DNA of 53,172 nucleotides from Suillus spraguei (GCA_016800925.1 JABCPU010000446.1:1-53172), one strand, 5' to 3'; positions 30,510 to 42,700 are shown, numbered from the stretch's first letter. Notes: generated from the sequence alone by a model not told the origin. Translations and numbers: made by a program.

Positions 30510-33500
30510 AAGGGTTGAAGTCAGAGTCTGCAGACCTAGACCCGAACAATCGATTCTCTATTCTTTCTAGTTTTTCAGATGTAACGGAAGTGTATATACG
30601 ATCCAAATCAGAGCATTTTTATATTCCGATTACACTGAAAGGAAAGAACAGACAAGCAGACATAAAAGCACTTGTGGACTGTGGTGCATCAACATTATTT
30701 ATAAGTGAAAGATTTGTGAAGAACAATGATGTCCGGTGTCGTAAATTATGGCGTCCCATACCAGTCAAGAACATTGATGGTTCCTTAAATGCTGCCGGAG
30801 CTATGACAAGATTTGCTGAAATAGGATTAAAGATTGGAGATCATGAAGAAGACAAAGCAGCCTTCATGGTTACAGATCTAGGAAGCGATGATGTTATTAT
30901 CGGTATAGATTGGCTAAGGTATCATAACCCGGAGATTGATTGGAACGCAGGACGATTTGCTCTTACACGATGCCCAATTAAGTGTGAGACTAAAAAAGAA
31001 AAAAGACAAAAAAATAGAGAAAAACGAAAAACCCAAAAACAGGGTGACTTGCCAGATCTGATTCCCACGGAAGAGGAAGATGATGACGAAGGCATGGCGA
31101 AGAAGAGGGCGATGGTTGAGGAAATAGAAGATGAAGATAGTCCAAAGAATGAATGGATTAGATATAAAGCTTCTATCGCCACAGAACAAAAGGTAGCAGA
31201 GGAAGCTACTAAGAAGAAAAAGTCTGTAGAAGAAATGGTTCCAGACTGGCTTCATGATTACCTGGGTGTATTCTCAGAAGAGGAATCAAAGAGATTTCCT
31301 GAAAGAAAGAAATGGGATCATGCGATAGATCTTAAAGATGAGAATGATCTTCCACCGAATGCAAAACCGTATCCTTTATCACCAAAAGAAATGGACACAC
31401 TGAAAGATTGGTTAAAAGCCGAAACTGCATTAGGACGTATTAGAGATTCACAATCTCCTGTTGCAGCACCTTTCTTCTTTGTGGCCAAAAAAGATGGCAA
31501 ATTACGACCAGTAATGGACTATAGAAAGCTCAATGAGAAAACGGTTAAAAACGCGTACCCTTTACCGAGATCTCAAGATCTAATTGATGCTTTAACTGGT
31601 GCCACAATGTACTCCAAAATGGACGTACGATGGGGATATAATAACATTCGGATGAAAGAAGGAGACGAGTGGAAGGCAGCTTTCAAAACGCCTTTTGGTC
31701 ACCATGAACCAACCGTAATGTATTTCGGGTTGACGAATTCTCCAGCAACTTTCCAGACCATGATGAATGAAATATTTAGAGATCTTATTGATGGAAAAAC
31801 GGTCGTTGTCTACATCGATGACATCTTGGTCTTTACAAATGGAAATAAGGAGCAACACCGAAAAGTTGTGCGAGAAGTACTCAAACGATTGAAAGATAAT
31901 GACCTGTTCTTGAAACCAGAAAAATGTAGTTTCGAACAGTCTAAAGTCGAATTCTTAGGGTTGATCGTGGAAAAAGGCAATGTATCTATGGACCCTGTGA
32001 AAGTAGAAGGAGTATTAAAATGGCCTGTTCCCAAATGCGTAAAAGACATACAAGCATTCATGGGTTTTGCCAACTTCTATTGAAGATTCATATTGGGGTT
32101 CTCAGATATAGCCAGACCAATGAATGATTTGCTAAGAAAAGATGTTCCATGGAATTGGACGGAGAAACAACAGAATGCATTTGATGAATTAAAGAAACGA
32201 TTCACAGAAGCTCCGCTCCTAGTAATGCCAGACGTTGAGAAAAAGAAAAGAATAGAGACCGATGCTTCTGATTATGCATCTGGTGCAGTACTTTCTCAAC
32301 AAATGGAAGATGGACTATGGCATCCTGTCGCTTATTATTCAAAGTCAATGAATGATGCAGAACAAAATTACGACATTCATGACAAAGAATTATTAGCAAT
32401 CATTCGAGCGTTAGAAGAGTGGAGGCACTATGTGCAGGGAGCACCTCATCCTGTGGAAATCTGGACCGATCATAAGAATCTCGAATATTTCATGACGAGT
32501 CAAAAATTGACACGAAGGCAAGCCAGATGGAGTCTGTTCCTGGCGGAGTATGAATTTACACTCCAACATAAGCCTGGTGTAGTCAATGATAAGGCCGATC
32601 GTCTGTCTCGGAGATCAGACCACAGAGGGGGGGTAGAAAACGACAATTCTGATCGCATTTTGCTTAAACCGGAATTTTTCAAAATCAATGCTGCTAAAAG
32701 AGGCCAAGTTCTTATAGAAGGAGAAAAATCTCTTCTTAAAAAGATCAGACAAAGTACAGAACGAGAGCCTGAAGTAATGAAAGCGCTAGAAACATTAAAA
32801 GCAGCACCGGTGCAATTGCGTAGAGGAGTCGAAGAATGGAATGTTGAAGATGGATTGGTGTTATTCCGAGGATTGGTCTATGTTCCAAATGATAAAGAAA
32901 TCCGCCGAGAGATTCTAGAGTTATTCCATGACTCACCACCGGCTGGACATCCTGGACGTGCCAAAACCTTAGAATTGATTTCCAGAAACTATTGGTGGCC
33001 AATGATGACAAAAAGTGTTCACGACTATGTAGATGGTTGCGATCGTTGCAGACAAACAAAGGTCTATCCTAGTAAACCGACGGGACCTTTACAGCCAAAT
33101 GAAGTTCCAAAAGGACCTTGGCAAACGATTACATGTGACCTAATTGTGGACCTACCAAAGAGTGAAGGGTGTGATAGCATTTTTGTTGTCGTTGATCGAT
33201 TTATGAAACAAGCACACTTCATTCCCACCAATAAAGAAGTAGACTCGAAGGAAATTGCCGAGCTATTTTTGAAAAATGTATGGAAACATCATGGAACACC
33301 AAAGAAAGTGATTTCAGATAGAGGAACACAGTTCGTATTGAAATTTATGGGACAAATGTCAAAAAGATTAGGCACAAAATGGTCTGCTTTGACCGCCTAT
33401 CATCCCCATACAGACGGACAAACAGAACGCGTAAATCAAGAAGTCGAACAATATTTATGCCTGTTTACCTCTTATAGACAAAATGATTGGGTATCTTGGT

Positions 33501-34252
33501 TGCCGATTGCAGAATTCTCGCATAATAACGCAGTCACAGTCACCGGTCATAGCCCTTTCAAAGTTCTATATGGATATAATCCAGAATTCACGATATCTCC
33601 TAATTCCAACTCCCGTATTCCTGTTGCCGATGAAAGAGTGGATCAAATGAAAGAAGCAAGAGATGATGCGGAAAATACTTTGAAACTAGTCAATGAACGA
33701 ATGAAACGGTTCTATGACAAAGGAGTAAAAGATGCACCACAGTATAAAAAGGGAGACAAAGTTTGGCTAGACGCGAAAAACATTAAACAACGTTGTCCAA
33801 GTCAAAAACTGTCAGATCGTCGTCTTGGGCCCTTTGAAATACTAGAGAAGATTGGCGAGGTGAACTATAAATTGAAATTACCAGCAAATTATCAGATCCA
33901 TCCGGTTTTTCACGTTCAATTACTCACCCCATATTATGCATCTCAAATGATCCCTCATTCTCAACCCACCCAACCACCTCCTGACATAGTTGACGATCAG
34001 GAAGAATTTGTTGTAGAAGAAGTATTAGATAGCCGACTATTCCGAGGAAAGCTGCAATACCGAGTAAAATGGGAAGGATATCCGATAGAAGAATCGACAT
34101 GGGAACCAGAAGAAAATGTAAAGAATTCCCCGATTCTTATAGCAGAGTTTCATAAAAAGAATCCCACGGCGGCTAAAACCAAAAGAATTCAAGGCTCTAT
34201 ACTTAATTCGGAAGATTTCAAGAAATGGAGAACACGTTGTCTTCTTAGATAG
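30507..34252 (+). pseudogene. pol: pol polyprotein (PR-RT-RH-INT-chromodomain) with one internal stop
   Basis: Entered by frameshift from gag. Domains in order: aspartic protease (LVDCGAST, with Cys in the usual Ser/Thr place of D-S/T-G), reverse transcriptase (YFGLTNSPATFQ and catalytic YIDDIL), RNase H (TDASDYASGAVLSQQ, DKELLAI, TDHKNLEYF), integrase zinc finger (H..H..C..C, ending CDRCRQTK), integrase core with Asp (CDLIVDLP), Asp (SDRGTQF) and Glu (TERVNQE), a GPY/F-like module (RLGPFEIL..NYKLKLP) and a C-terminal chromodomain (YRVKWEGYPIEESTWEPEEN) that targets integration to modified chromatin. TGA at 32081-32083 replaces the first Arg of FYRRF between RT and RNase H, likely CGA to TGA. 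All visible catalytic residues are kept. The intact length would be about 1,250 residues, as in related elements. Confidence 0.92.
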
Positions 34253-35883
34253 ATGATCTATAGATAAAGACCTATAAAACCAAATATCTCCACGGTCAGT
34301 GATTCAGACAAATACCAATGACTGATAACGTGGTTGTACGTGGGTGGCTGTTTATGTTCCCCAGGCTATGGTCAGCAAATGAGTCACTTCTGTGAGATCA
34401 GCAAACTCTTGGACAATGACAAAGATTCTGGAAACAACTAAACTTCAAAGAAAAACACAGAAGTTGAACAAACTAAGAAACAGAAGTAACTGGCCAAATT
34501 ACTCTCTCCAACAGAATGCAGGTGTTTTGCAACAATTGTGCTACCGAAATTTGTGGGAAGTTACAACAATCACCTTCTCAGACAAGCAGGTAGAATCCCC
34601 GGTCAAGACTGATCACTACTTCAGAGATCTTCTAGCTTACTATTGAACCTGCTGCCAAGGAACTCACTATGAGTATTAAGCAGATAACAGGAATGGACGT
34701 CCTTGGATTTCAATACCAAGTCCCCTTTCAATAACTAGAGTCTATCAGTCAGTGAAGACCTTAACTCAGTATCGCTACTCAGATGTGCGAGATCAAGTGT
34801 CACTGTCAACCTCTAAAGTCTCTCTCACTAAGCTACTCTGGCCTTAGATGGACTAAAGAGACAACACAAATATCAGAAACACAAGGACACTTAGTGCCAA
34901 CAAACTTTGAAAGAGAGAGAGAGACCAGTAATCAAAGAAAAAGAAGAAAAGAGAAAGATTCAAAAGAAACAGAAGCAAGGAAACAGACAACAGAGAAAGA
35001 AAAACAGAGAGGAAGATGATGAAAGAAACTAGAATGAATTTGTCAAAGAAAAAAAATTTGTTGACTTGCTGGTTGTCAGACACAGTGAGCTCAGGGTCTT
35101 GCTAGTTGTTGAGCACAGTGTGCTCAAGGTAGTGCTATCTCACAGAGTAGACTTCCAATCTTACTGTTGTTGACAATGTTCTTGACAGTGTGCTGATAGT
35201 GCTGGTCACACTTCACTCTCAGTTATATTTCTGAGGGGGAGAAAATCTCTCTTTTTTATTGACAAAAAGGTGGGTCTTATATAGACAAAATGAATGGCTA
35301 TGCTACTGTTTTCCCACATTTTTGTAGGGGTGCTGACCTACCCTATTTATTGAATATTGTCATAGTTGATTTGTAGTATGCTCAAGGGTGTGAGAAGAAG
35401 TCATGTGGGATATCAATGGCTATGCATAAATTTGAGATCAGGTGACTATTAGTGGCTATCCTAGGAGGAATATCAATTATGTAATATTTGAAGCATAAAT
35501 CTGCACTTTTTTGTAGATGCATAGAAATGACGCGAGTGAATCATAATGTGTTTCATGAGTTTCTCTGCAGGGTAACTTCATGTAATTATTTTGCTGGGGT
35601 CACCTGACATCTGTGGGAATCTTATGAAGTAGTTTCTGTAGCCAAACATACATAAACACACCCGTGAAAAATGAATTAGAAATAATAAGCAAACTTTTTA
35701 CGAGCAAAAAGAAACTTTCGATTCTGCATCATGGATTAATTTCTGAATAGAGGAACACTAAGCTGTTATAGTCCTGGTACTATTTTTCAGCTGCAGTAGT
35801 GCTTAGTCAGCCATGCACCAGACCAGTTTGGTGCGTGTCAACGTAACATCAGACCTTCATACATTCGCGATGACGCTCATCCT
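34253..35883. other. Long 3' non-coding region of the gypsy element
   Basis: 1.63 kb separates the pol stop from the polypurine tract, longer than usual in this family. I find no ORF of interest. It contains an A/G-rich block (34880-35030), repeated CACAGTG/GCTCA motifs around 35080-35210, and a TATATAGAC box near 35279 with a short LTR-like look. It may contain a nested or captured sequence, but I could not define ends or a target duplication. Confidence 0.4.
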
Positions 35884-35896
35884 AGAGAGGGGGTAA
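35884..35896 (+). promoter_or_regulatory. Polypurine tract of the gypsy element
   Basis: AGAGAGGGGGTAA directly precedes the TG of the 3' LTR, the normal position of the plus-strand primer. The same GGGGGTAATGT junction occurs at 982-992 in the other LTR element. Confidence 0.8.
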
Positions 35897-36372
35897 TGTC
35901 ACGAATTCCAAATACAAATCATTACTCTTTCCTCAATTTCCCTAAAGCGTCTAAACCCAGCGCTAAGACAAACACAAACTCCATTGAAATCCCTATAACC
36001 GCTTCTATAACCAAACTTCCTGATGAAGATGAAGAGATCTTTTATGATGCTATCGGATAAGATAAGATAAGATAGTGTCACATGATCTTAGAACCTTCTA
36101 GAATATGATGTCATAACAATGTCACAATCATCACATTGTACGATTCTCATTTCTATTTTATGATTGGCTAGTAGTTTCAAACTCAGTTTATATCTCAGTT
36201 TCAATATGTGTATATAATTAGCTAGTTTCGCTGTAGTAGTTCTTTAGTTCAAACCTCTTGTATCTACACTTGTAGCAATCCAAGACGTCCTTGCTCCTCT
36301 CTCTCTTTGTGACAACCTTAGTTTGAGTCCTAGTCTCTGCCCTAGCGTTAATTCGTTTTGTGGGTTGTGACA
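35897..36372 (+). repeat. 3' LTR of the gypsy element
   Basis: 476 bp, identical to the 5' LTR except for CACATG at 36079-36084 (CACGTG in the 5' copy) and one extra T near 36307. Ends GTGACA, then the target duplicate GTTGG at 36373-36377. Confidence 0.95.
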
Positions 36373-36377
36373 GTTGG

Positions 36378-37009
36378 TCTCTCTGGTAGTCAGCATGATG
36401 CAACAGCTTGGGAGCAGACACACTTGCCTCAGGAACATCATGTGCTTCTCAATCAAGGTGAATGGGTTTAGGCTAATTCAGCTTATCCTCTGCAAACATG
36501 GTGCCAGTCACCATATAAGAAGTGAGTAATGTGACTCTGTACTTAAGAGTGCTTAAGGATATATTATACTGATTATTAGGCCTGAGAAAGACACACCACA
36601 GAACACCACATTCAACTATCATGTTTCAAAGGTCCGCATCCATTCAGAGCATTGTGTTGGATTTCTCAAAGGTCGATGGCCATCCTTGAAAGGCTTGCGG
36701 GTTCACATTGATGGTCAAAAGGGGATTCAGTATGCTGGACTCTGGATCACTGCCTGCATTCACTTGCACAGCTTCGCAATTCAACACGAAGATAAGGGCA
36801 ACATTACAAATGATTGATTTTTCAGAAGTGGAGTCAAGTATGTCAAGGATCAACAAGAACTAGAATGAGAGTGGTGACAAAAGCAAAGGGAGAGAGCAGC
36901 TGATATTGAAAGGGTATGGGATGAAAGTAGTGAAGTTCTGCTGTTGGAAGCAAAGATTAAATAGGAGACTCTGAAAGAGGAATTACTTGAATGGCTGGAT
37001 ATCAATTAG
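36378..37009 (+). pseudogene. Harbinger transposase, 3' part after the gypsy insertion
   Basis: The frame interrupted at 28218 resumes here as LSGSQHDATAWEQ, then LLNQGEWV, a TAG stop and ANSAYPLQTWCQ. In related enzymes this reads W-ADSAYP, so the tryptophan is now a stop and the second catalytic Asp is Asn. A 58-bp intron (36522-36579) joins in phase to YHVSKVRIHSEHCVGFLKGRW, with the catalytic Glu kept, and AGLWITACIHLHSFAIQHE. More TGA/TAG stops follow before 37009. The DNA-binding ORF converges from the other strand just downstream. Confidence 0.8.
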
Positions 37010-37039
37010 TAGTCATACGTAGAAATGAGTGGAACTCAA

Positions 37040-37956
37040 AAGGAGAGGATGGTAGAGATGCAAGTAGAAGATAAGCTAGTTAAGAGATGGATCAATAGCC
37101 TATGGAATGGACAGTCCAGGATGGGGAGGGCCACTCTGACATGAGGGACCAGCAAAGTTAGGTTGAGCTTGCAGACGCTCAAGCTCAATTTGCTGTTCAA
37201 GCATGGTGAGCTCATATGCATGCTGTCATTCAGCTTCAGCAGCCTTAAATTGGAGGCGAGAATCAAACTCAGCCTTTTTTCAATCTTCCTTTGCCTGGAT
37301 CCGCAGAGTATGCTCTCACTCCTGCACTTGAGCAACTTTCACCCTTGACTCACCGAGGGAGGTGGTAAGGTCCTCAATATGGCTATGCATCAACTTTTGC
37401 TTCTGGCCACTTGCATGACAGACAGAAGATGGCTCAGATTTAACATGTGGAGCAGGTGTCATAGGCTTGTTGGAGGGGGACAAGAGAAGAGTGAAGATGG
37501 TGCTTGATTTGTTGTCATCCTTGGTATACTCAGGAGTTGGTGAGCGAGGCCACTCAATTGGTATCTCATCATCATCATCTATAGTCTGGAACATTGAAAT
37601 ACTATCTAAAGTGCACTTGAAGGCATAACAACATACTACACACCTGAGAGCAGTTGAGGATGGATAGATCAAGCTGAGATGTGCTGTGAGATACAGCAGA
37701 GCAGTCCACAGCAGGACTCTTGTGATACAAGGCATTCATCCATTTATACCATGGAAATCTTTTCTTGACTTGGTCTGTACAAGAAAAAGGTGTTAGCTTA
37801 CATCACAGACACTCATTAAATCATACCCCATGCATTAAAAATCTCACTGCCAAAGGTTATCTCATTCTCGCAATCAGCATCAATCAAGCCCTGACCAGTC
37901 TGTGACATCAAATCGCAGTGCTTTATGAATGCCTTGCATAGCCCACTGTACATGAT
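37040..37956 (-). pseudogene. Harbinger second ORF (Myb/SANT-like DNA-binding protein), N-terminus lost
   Basis: Minus-strand exons 37956-37827, 37774-37644 and 37585 to about 37090 join in phase over two GT-AG introns. They encode KHCDLMSQTGQGLIDADC, FGSEIFNAWDQVKKRFPWYK, SAVSHSTSQLDLSIL, an acidic-proline stretch and a charged coiled-coil tail (YELTMLEQQIELERLQAQ). Such proteins accompany Harbinger transposase and help it bind the element ends and enter the nucleus. Three TGA codons interrupt the tail (first at 37316-37318), consistent with CGA or TGG mutated. The N-terminal DNA-binding part is replaced at 37957 by the inverted arm. It is convergent with the transposase. This copy is uninterrupted where copy 1 has an LTR insertion. 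Confidence 0.65.
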
Positions 37957-38831
37957 TCCACCCACTCCTTGGCAGTTTCCTTTCTTTCTGCATCAGGCAA
38001 CTGAAGAGCTGAAGTCCAGAACTGTGTGGAACAGCAAGCCTTCATGACTTGGCTTGTCACCAGAAGTGCAGTACTGAAGCCAACTCCAAACTGAAGTGCC
38101 ACCTTCCAAGTGCTTGCAGCATTTCCATAGTGTCCAAAGCAGTAAAGCGCAATTGCAAGTTAGCAATCAACTGGCATCTGGTAATTATGTTAAAAAAAAT
38201 GACTGTGGAAAATGCTGTCCTGAGCTAAAATAGTGACTAGGTTGTCAAAGCAAGCAGGATATATGCATAAATATGAGCAGAAAATCTCAGGGTGGTGAAC
38301 TTTATAGTCAGATAGGAGGAGGTCAAAAAGTGCACTTGATTTGGGTATGGGTACACACTGGTGGAGGTTTCGAGTCGCATAAAGGTTTCCAATGTCCACA
38401 ATATACTGGGCAAGCACTAAAGACTCCTCTGAATCTGAGTCAGACTCAATCACAGAGAGATCTGATGATGAGGAGCTCAATGATGAGGAACTATGACTGC
38501 ATGAACTACTGGCTAAGTCACTAGATGTATCCATGCCAGAGTCCTCGGAGGATGAGCTGGAATCTGAATGGTTATCATACCCATCCTCATCCTCCTGCAG
38601 TTGGGTCACAATCTCAGCAATTATATCCATGAAAAACCTGTTATAGATCTTGTCTGCAGCTTGTTGCCGCTCAGTTTGACAAGGCATGGTACAGGGTTAA
38701 GCAAATTCAAACTCAGCTGTCTGTGAAAACGGTTTTCATTGTTTGTTCAACAGGTTGATCAAAGTTGAAACCTGTTTTTGGACAATTCCGAATCCCGATG
38801 TCAAAAACAGAATTGAAAACAGTGTCAAAAC
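37957..38831 (-). repeat. 875-bp inverted repeat, right arm, with transposase N-terminus (38190-38687)
   Basis: Exact inverse of 27119-27993. The minus-strand 165-codon frame 38687-38190 is identical in sequence to the plus-strand one at 27263. The outer terminus is cut back: sequence goes from GTGTCAAAAC directly to GCAAACTCC, whereas copy 1 keeps the last bases AGGGACG plus an AT-rich flank. Confidence 0.85.
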
Positions 38832-39737
38832 GCAAACTCCTACAAGCCGATGACAACATCAAACTCTCAGCACTCCCTCGTCACCTCTCCAGTGCCGCAG
38901 GCTGTGCTTCCGGCTACCTTCTGCTCGTACTTTCAGCTCTTGAGAGGATTCTGACGAGGAGGAGAGCAGGATCATGTTTGTTGTTGGTGGGCGTAAGGAT
39001 GAGCCAGACTCTAGCTGTGATGAATACAACCGTATCGAGAACGAGCTTACATTTCTTTCAACAAGTTCGATGCACAGCGATGCGTCTCTTTCCGCTCTTT
39101 CAACATATTTCTACAGCTCACGAATGGCACATGTGCTACTTGCATCATTCAGCGTAAATGGAAAAAAGCCAAAGACCAAACACCCTACCGGTTTGCTTTG
39201 AAGCCAAATCCTGACTGGCGGGAGGCAACACGGATCAGAAATAACAAACAGCATAAGTCTTTGCAAGAAAATAAAGTCAGGACCCGGTCGATCATAAAGC
39301 TTCAGAACCAAACTCCCGCTACCTCCAGGTGGAGGGTCTTTCCGGTCGTGATTTTTTTTGGCAAATGTCAGAGTGAGGAGATCGACATCACTGCAGAAAA
39401 ACGCAGATTACGTCTGGGACGCATCTGGCACGAATCTAGACATTCGCGCCACATTCGTCACACATTTTACTCACATCACAGCAGCGCTGTGACTTCATAA
39501 TAATCCTCTCATTATGACTGAATCCTGGCAACATTCTACACGCTCTCCTTGATCCCAGCTAGGATAAGGTAGATATGCATGTATATTTTATAGCATTTAT
39601 AAAATATTTGTTTTTGGACTTTGATATCTTTGAGCGCGTGACACTTGCAAGGCTGTCGCGTCGCGTCAAATCTCAAGTTCTCAAGTCCATGACTTGCTTG
39701 TACAGCCGTCTCACTCATTGCTTGCAATCTTCGAACT
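38832..39737. other. Left flank of the Tnp2-like gene, copy 2
   Basis: Counterpart of 3106-4003 with one visible substitution near 39193. A 130-codon plus frame reaching in from the Harbinger arm (38765-39157) is created only by the terminal deletion at 38831 and has no known motif. Nothing else is recognised. Confidence 0.4.
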
Positions 39738-42700
39738 ATGGGTAGAAAGGTAAGGATCATGAGCATGCTACATGTATACTCTACTAACTAAAGAAATTGT
39801 TTAATCAGGAAGAACTTGTACCCTGCCGATGCACGATATGCGGGAAGACTGTCCTTCAGTTTGCCATGGTCACCCCTCGAACTCGGAGAGGACACGAACA
39901 ACAAGACATGGACGTGTTGAACACACGACAGGCAGCCCAGGAATCTAGTAGGAAACATCAAGACAATTTGGTTGCTACCATTCCTAGTACCAGTGGACCC
40001 ATTCTCAGGAACTCGAACGACTCGGATGTCCCTGAGCAGGATCCAAGTTACAATAACCTTTTGGACTCTACAGATACAAGTCCGACAGTCTATTCCTTGA
40101 GTTTACCACCATCACCAAAGGAAGTCTCGCACGACATCATACCAGACATTCCAGATCTAGATTTCGACTATCGAGATGACACGACTCTATTAGATGAAGG
40201 CAATGGTCTTAATGACGATGTTTTTTACGATGATGGTCTTGATAATTCTCGCTCTCCGTCTCCACCATCTCGCCACATTCAAGACCTAGATTTTGACTAT
40301 CAAGATGACACGACTCTATTAGACGAAGGCAATGGTCCTAATGATGACATTTTGTACTGTGATGGTCTTCATCGCCCTCGCTCTCCATCTCCACCATCTG
40401 GCCCACCATCTGGCCATCCCGAGTTCGATGATGAGGATCTGCTTCAAGAGCTTGTTCCTGCATTTCAACAGACACCTCCTGTTCGACTACTTTACCTGCA
40501 GGCAGCGATTGCTCATATTATCTGATCCTCGACGGTCGCCGAGGCCACCAATCAGATTCAAGATGGCCTGGATCTTATCGAGCTTTGTGGTGCATTACTA
40601 ACATTCCCTGTTCCTCGGCGCTCAATCATCACTGTGAAGAAACACTTAGGACTGCAAACAGATGACTATGTTTCAAGGATCCCTATATGTGATGTATGCT
40701 ACAAACGCTACTCTGTCAACGACATTCAGAAACTCGACACCCCTGTCTGCACAGTCTCTCGTTGCAAAGGGAATGTGTATCGTACCAAACGTGAACATAT
40801 GGACCCTGCAACAGGCGAAGATCAGTTCAAGTGTATCTCTGTAAAGGTCCTCGTTTATTGCCCTATAATCAAAGCAGTACAGCGCTTCCTCCTGAGGTCA
40901 ACATTTGTCAGCAATCTACGAGACACCTCTCAAGATATCGATCGCACGGAGCTCTCAGATGACAACTTGATGCACGATATACATGACGGCGCTGAGTGGA
41001 CGAAGCTCGAAGTTGGTCTCAAGCGGGTGTGTTTACCTGATGGCAGCATCACAGATATCGAGGAGTCCCCAGGCTCACGGCGTCCACTTGTTTGCTGTGA
41101 CGTTGGACTCAGTATGACACTCAACATTGACTGGTAAGCTTATTCCCCTCAATGTCACGATGGTAGTAATAGATCTGAATCTTTGTAAAGGTTTGGAATC
41201 ACCGAGGGTAGACCTCATTCCTCGGGTGCGGTGTATATTTCCTTCAATAACTTACACCGATCAGTAAGATACCTCACGCACAATGTCCACCTGGCGCTTG
41301 TCATCCCAGGACCCAAGGAACCAAGTCTCAAGAACCTCAATTACTGTCTCGAGCCCCTTATGGATGATATTCATCATCTATACAAAGGTACCTTCATTTC
41401 TGGACCTGACATGATTTTCTAATTGCGAGTCAGGCCTCTATATGCGTGTGTATGGATTTCAGCGCCCCCGTGAGGTTCATGCTGCTGTTCTATGCGAAAA
41501 TTCGGATATTCCTGTGACCCGCAAGTTGACCGGAATGGCGGGACATAGCCACAAAACTGACCCCTGCAATTTTTGCTTCATTTCTCTCATTGACATTGAT
41601 TCTTCGGTGGCATATGACATTACAAGTATGTCTAGTCTCTAATTCTGAAAGCTGCCTATGGTTATTGCTCAATCCATCAAGATTTTCATATGCGGGATGA
41701 CTGGAAACTACTTGAGCATGCACATCATTCAAAGTTATCTACGACGAAAGCTGCTCGCAAGAGTATTCTTGACGAGCATGGAGTCCGATACTCAGTTCTC
41801 AATGAGCTGCCAGGTTGGCTACCGATGCGCCGTTCACCGATCGACTTTATGCACAACTTTTACGGTATTTCATTCTGCTTTCAATTGTAAGCTGATAAGT
41901 CTTTTCTTCCATACATAGTGCTCGTCAAGCGCTTTCTATTCGACATTGTTACGACAGGACATCTCCTCGATAGCACGGGTTGGGACCTGTTTCAAGACTC
42001 CATCAATTCAGTTATCTGGCCATCGGGAATTGGACGCCTTCCCAAAAATGTGATCTCTCAGCTGATGTATACCTGACCGTTTTTGCTGATGTTACACTCT
42101 TAGCTTGCCGATGATCATGGGCTCCCCAAGGCTGATCAATGGCGACGTCTCTCAAGCATATATCCATTCATACTGTGGCTATGTTGGCGAGATCACCATG
42201 ACGAAATCAAGGCCTTCGCACCACCAGTACCTCCATCTGCGAAGCCCCAACCAACTTTCAAACGTGATTTACGAATGATATACAAACTCGTTCTCTATCT
42301 CTCGGTGTCTGAGCGGATCCTTGCTAGCAAAGCAATATCAATCAATGACATAGATCGAGGTCAAGCATACTTACAACTCTATTGTCAAGGTCTCGAGACG
42401 CTTAGTGTCCATCAAACAATCAACAGTCATCTTGCCATGCATTACTCCCTCGTCTTCCGCCAATATGGACCAGCATATGCAACGTGGCTCTTTGGCTTCG
42501 AACACTTCAATGGTGTCTTAGAGGACGTGAACCTCAATGGACATGGAGGTGGTGAAATGGAATACTCATTAGCGCGTGATTGGGTTGAAAAACATCGACT
42601 TTATGAACTCGTAAGTTCGTTCTTGTCTTGCAACAATACTTATAGTTTTAAATAATAGGCTATTTCTTTACCTGAAGGGGCATCCGACAAGGAACATAAA

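Larger units (their letters stand above)
28219..36372 (+). mobile_element. Complete Ty3/gypsy chromovirus (8,154 bp) with 5-bp target duplication GTTGG
   Basis: Two LTRs (475 and 476 bp) flank gag and a pol polyprotein ordered protease, RT, RNase H, integrase, chromodomain, which is diagnostic of Ty3/gypsy chromoviruses. GTTGG lies on both sides (28214-28218 and 36373-36377). Removing one GTTGG and the element restores a continuous Harbinger transposase frame, proving the insertion. The LTRs differ by about one substitution (28404 region) and one base of run length, so insertion is recent. Gag has two frameshifts and a stop, and pol has one stop, so the copy looks non-autonomous. The leader is about 0.78 kb, and 1.6 kb of non-coding DNA lies between pol and the 3' LTR. 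Confidence 0.95.
27101..38831 (+). mobile_element. Harbinger/PIF-derived element with duplicated inverted 5' ends, split by a gypsy insertion
   Basis: The left terminus AGGGACGTTC is preceded by ATT at 27098-27100. The matching right terminus in copy 1 (GAACGTCCCT, ending 3071) is followed by ATT, consistent with a 3-bp target duplication in the ancestor. Order: left arm with transposase start, transposase body (split at 28218/36378), convergent DNA-binding ORF, and a right arm that is an exact inverted copy of the left arm. Without the gypsy the element is about 3.57 kb. The right terminus here has lost its last 18 or so bases and the AT-rich flank. Harbinger assignment rests on the transposase motifs and the two-ORF organisation. 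Confidence 0.75.

Noticed and set aside
34853..35083. Hydrophobic minus-strand frame that looks like a membrane protein
   Set aside because: It is the complement of an A/G-rich tract; Leu/Phe/Ser runs follow from composition.
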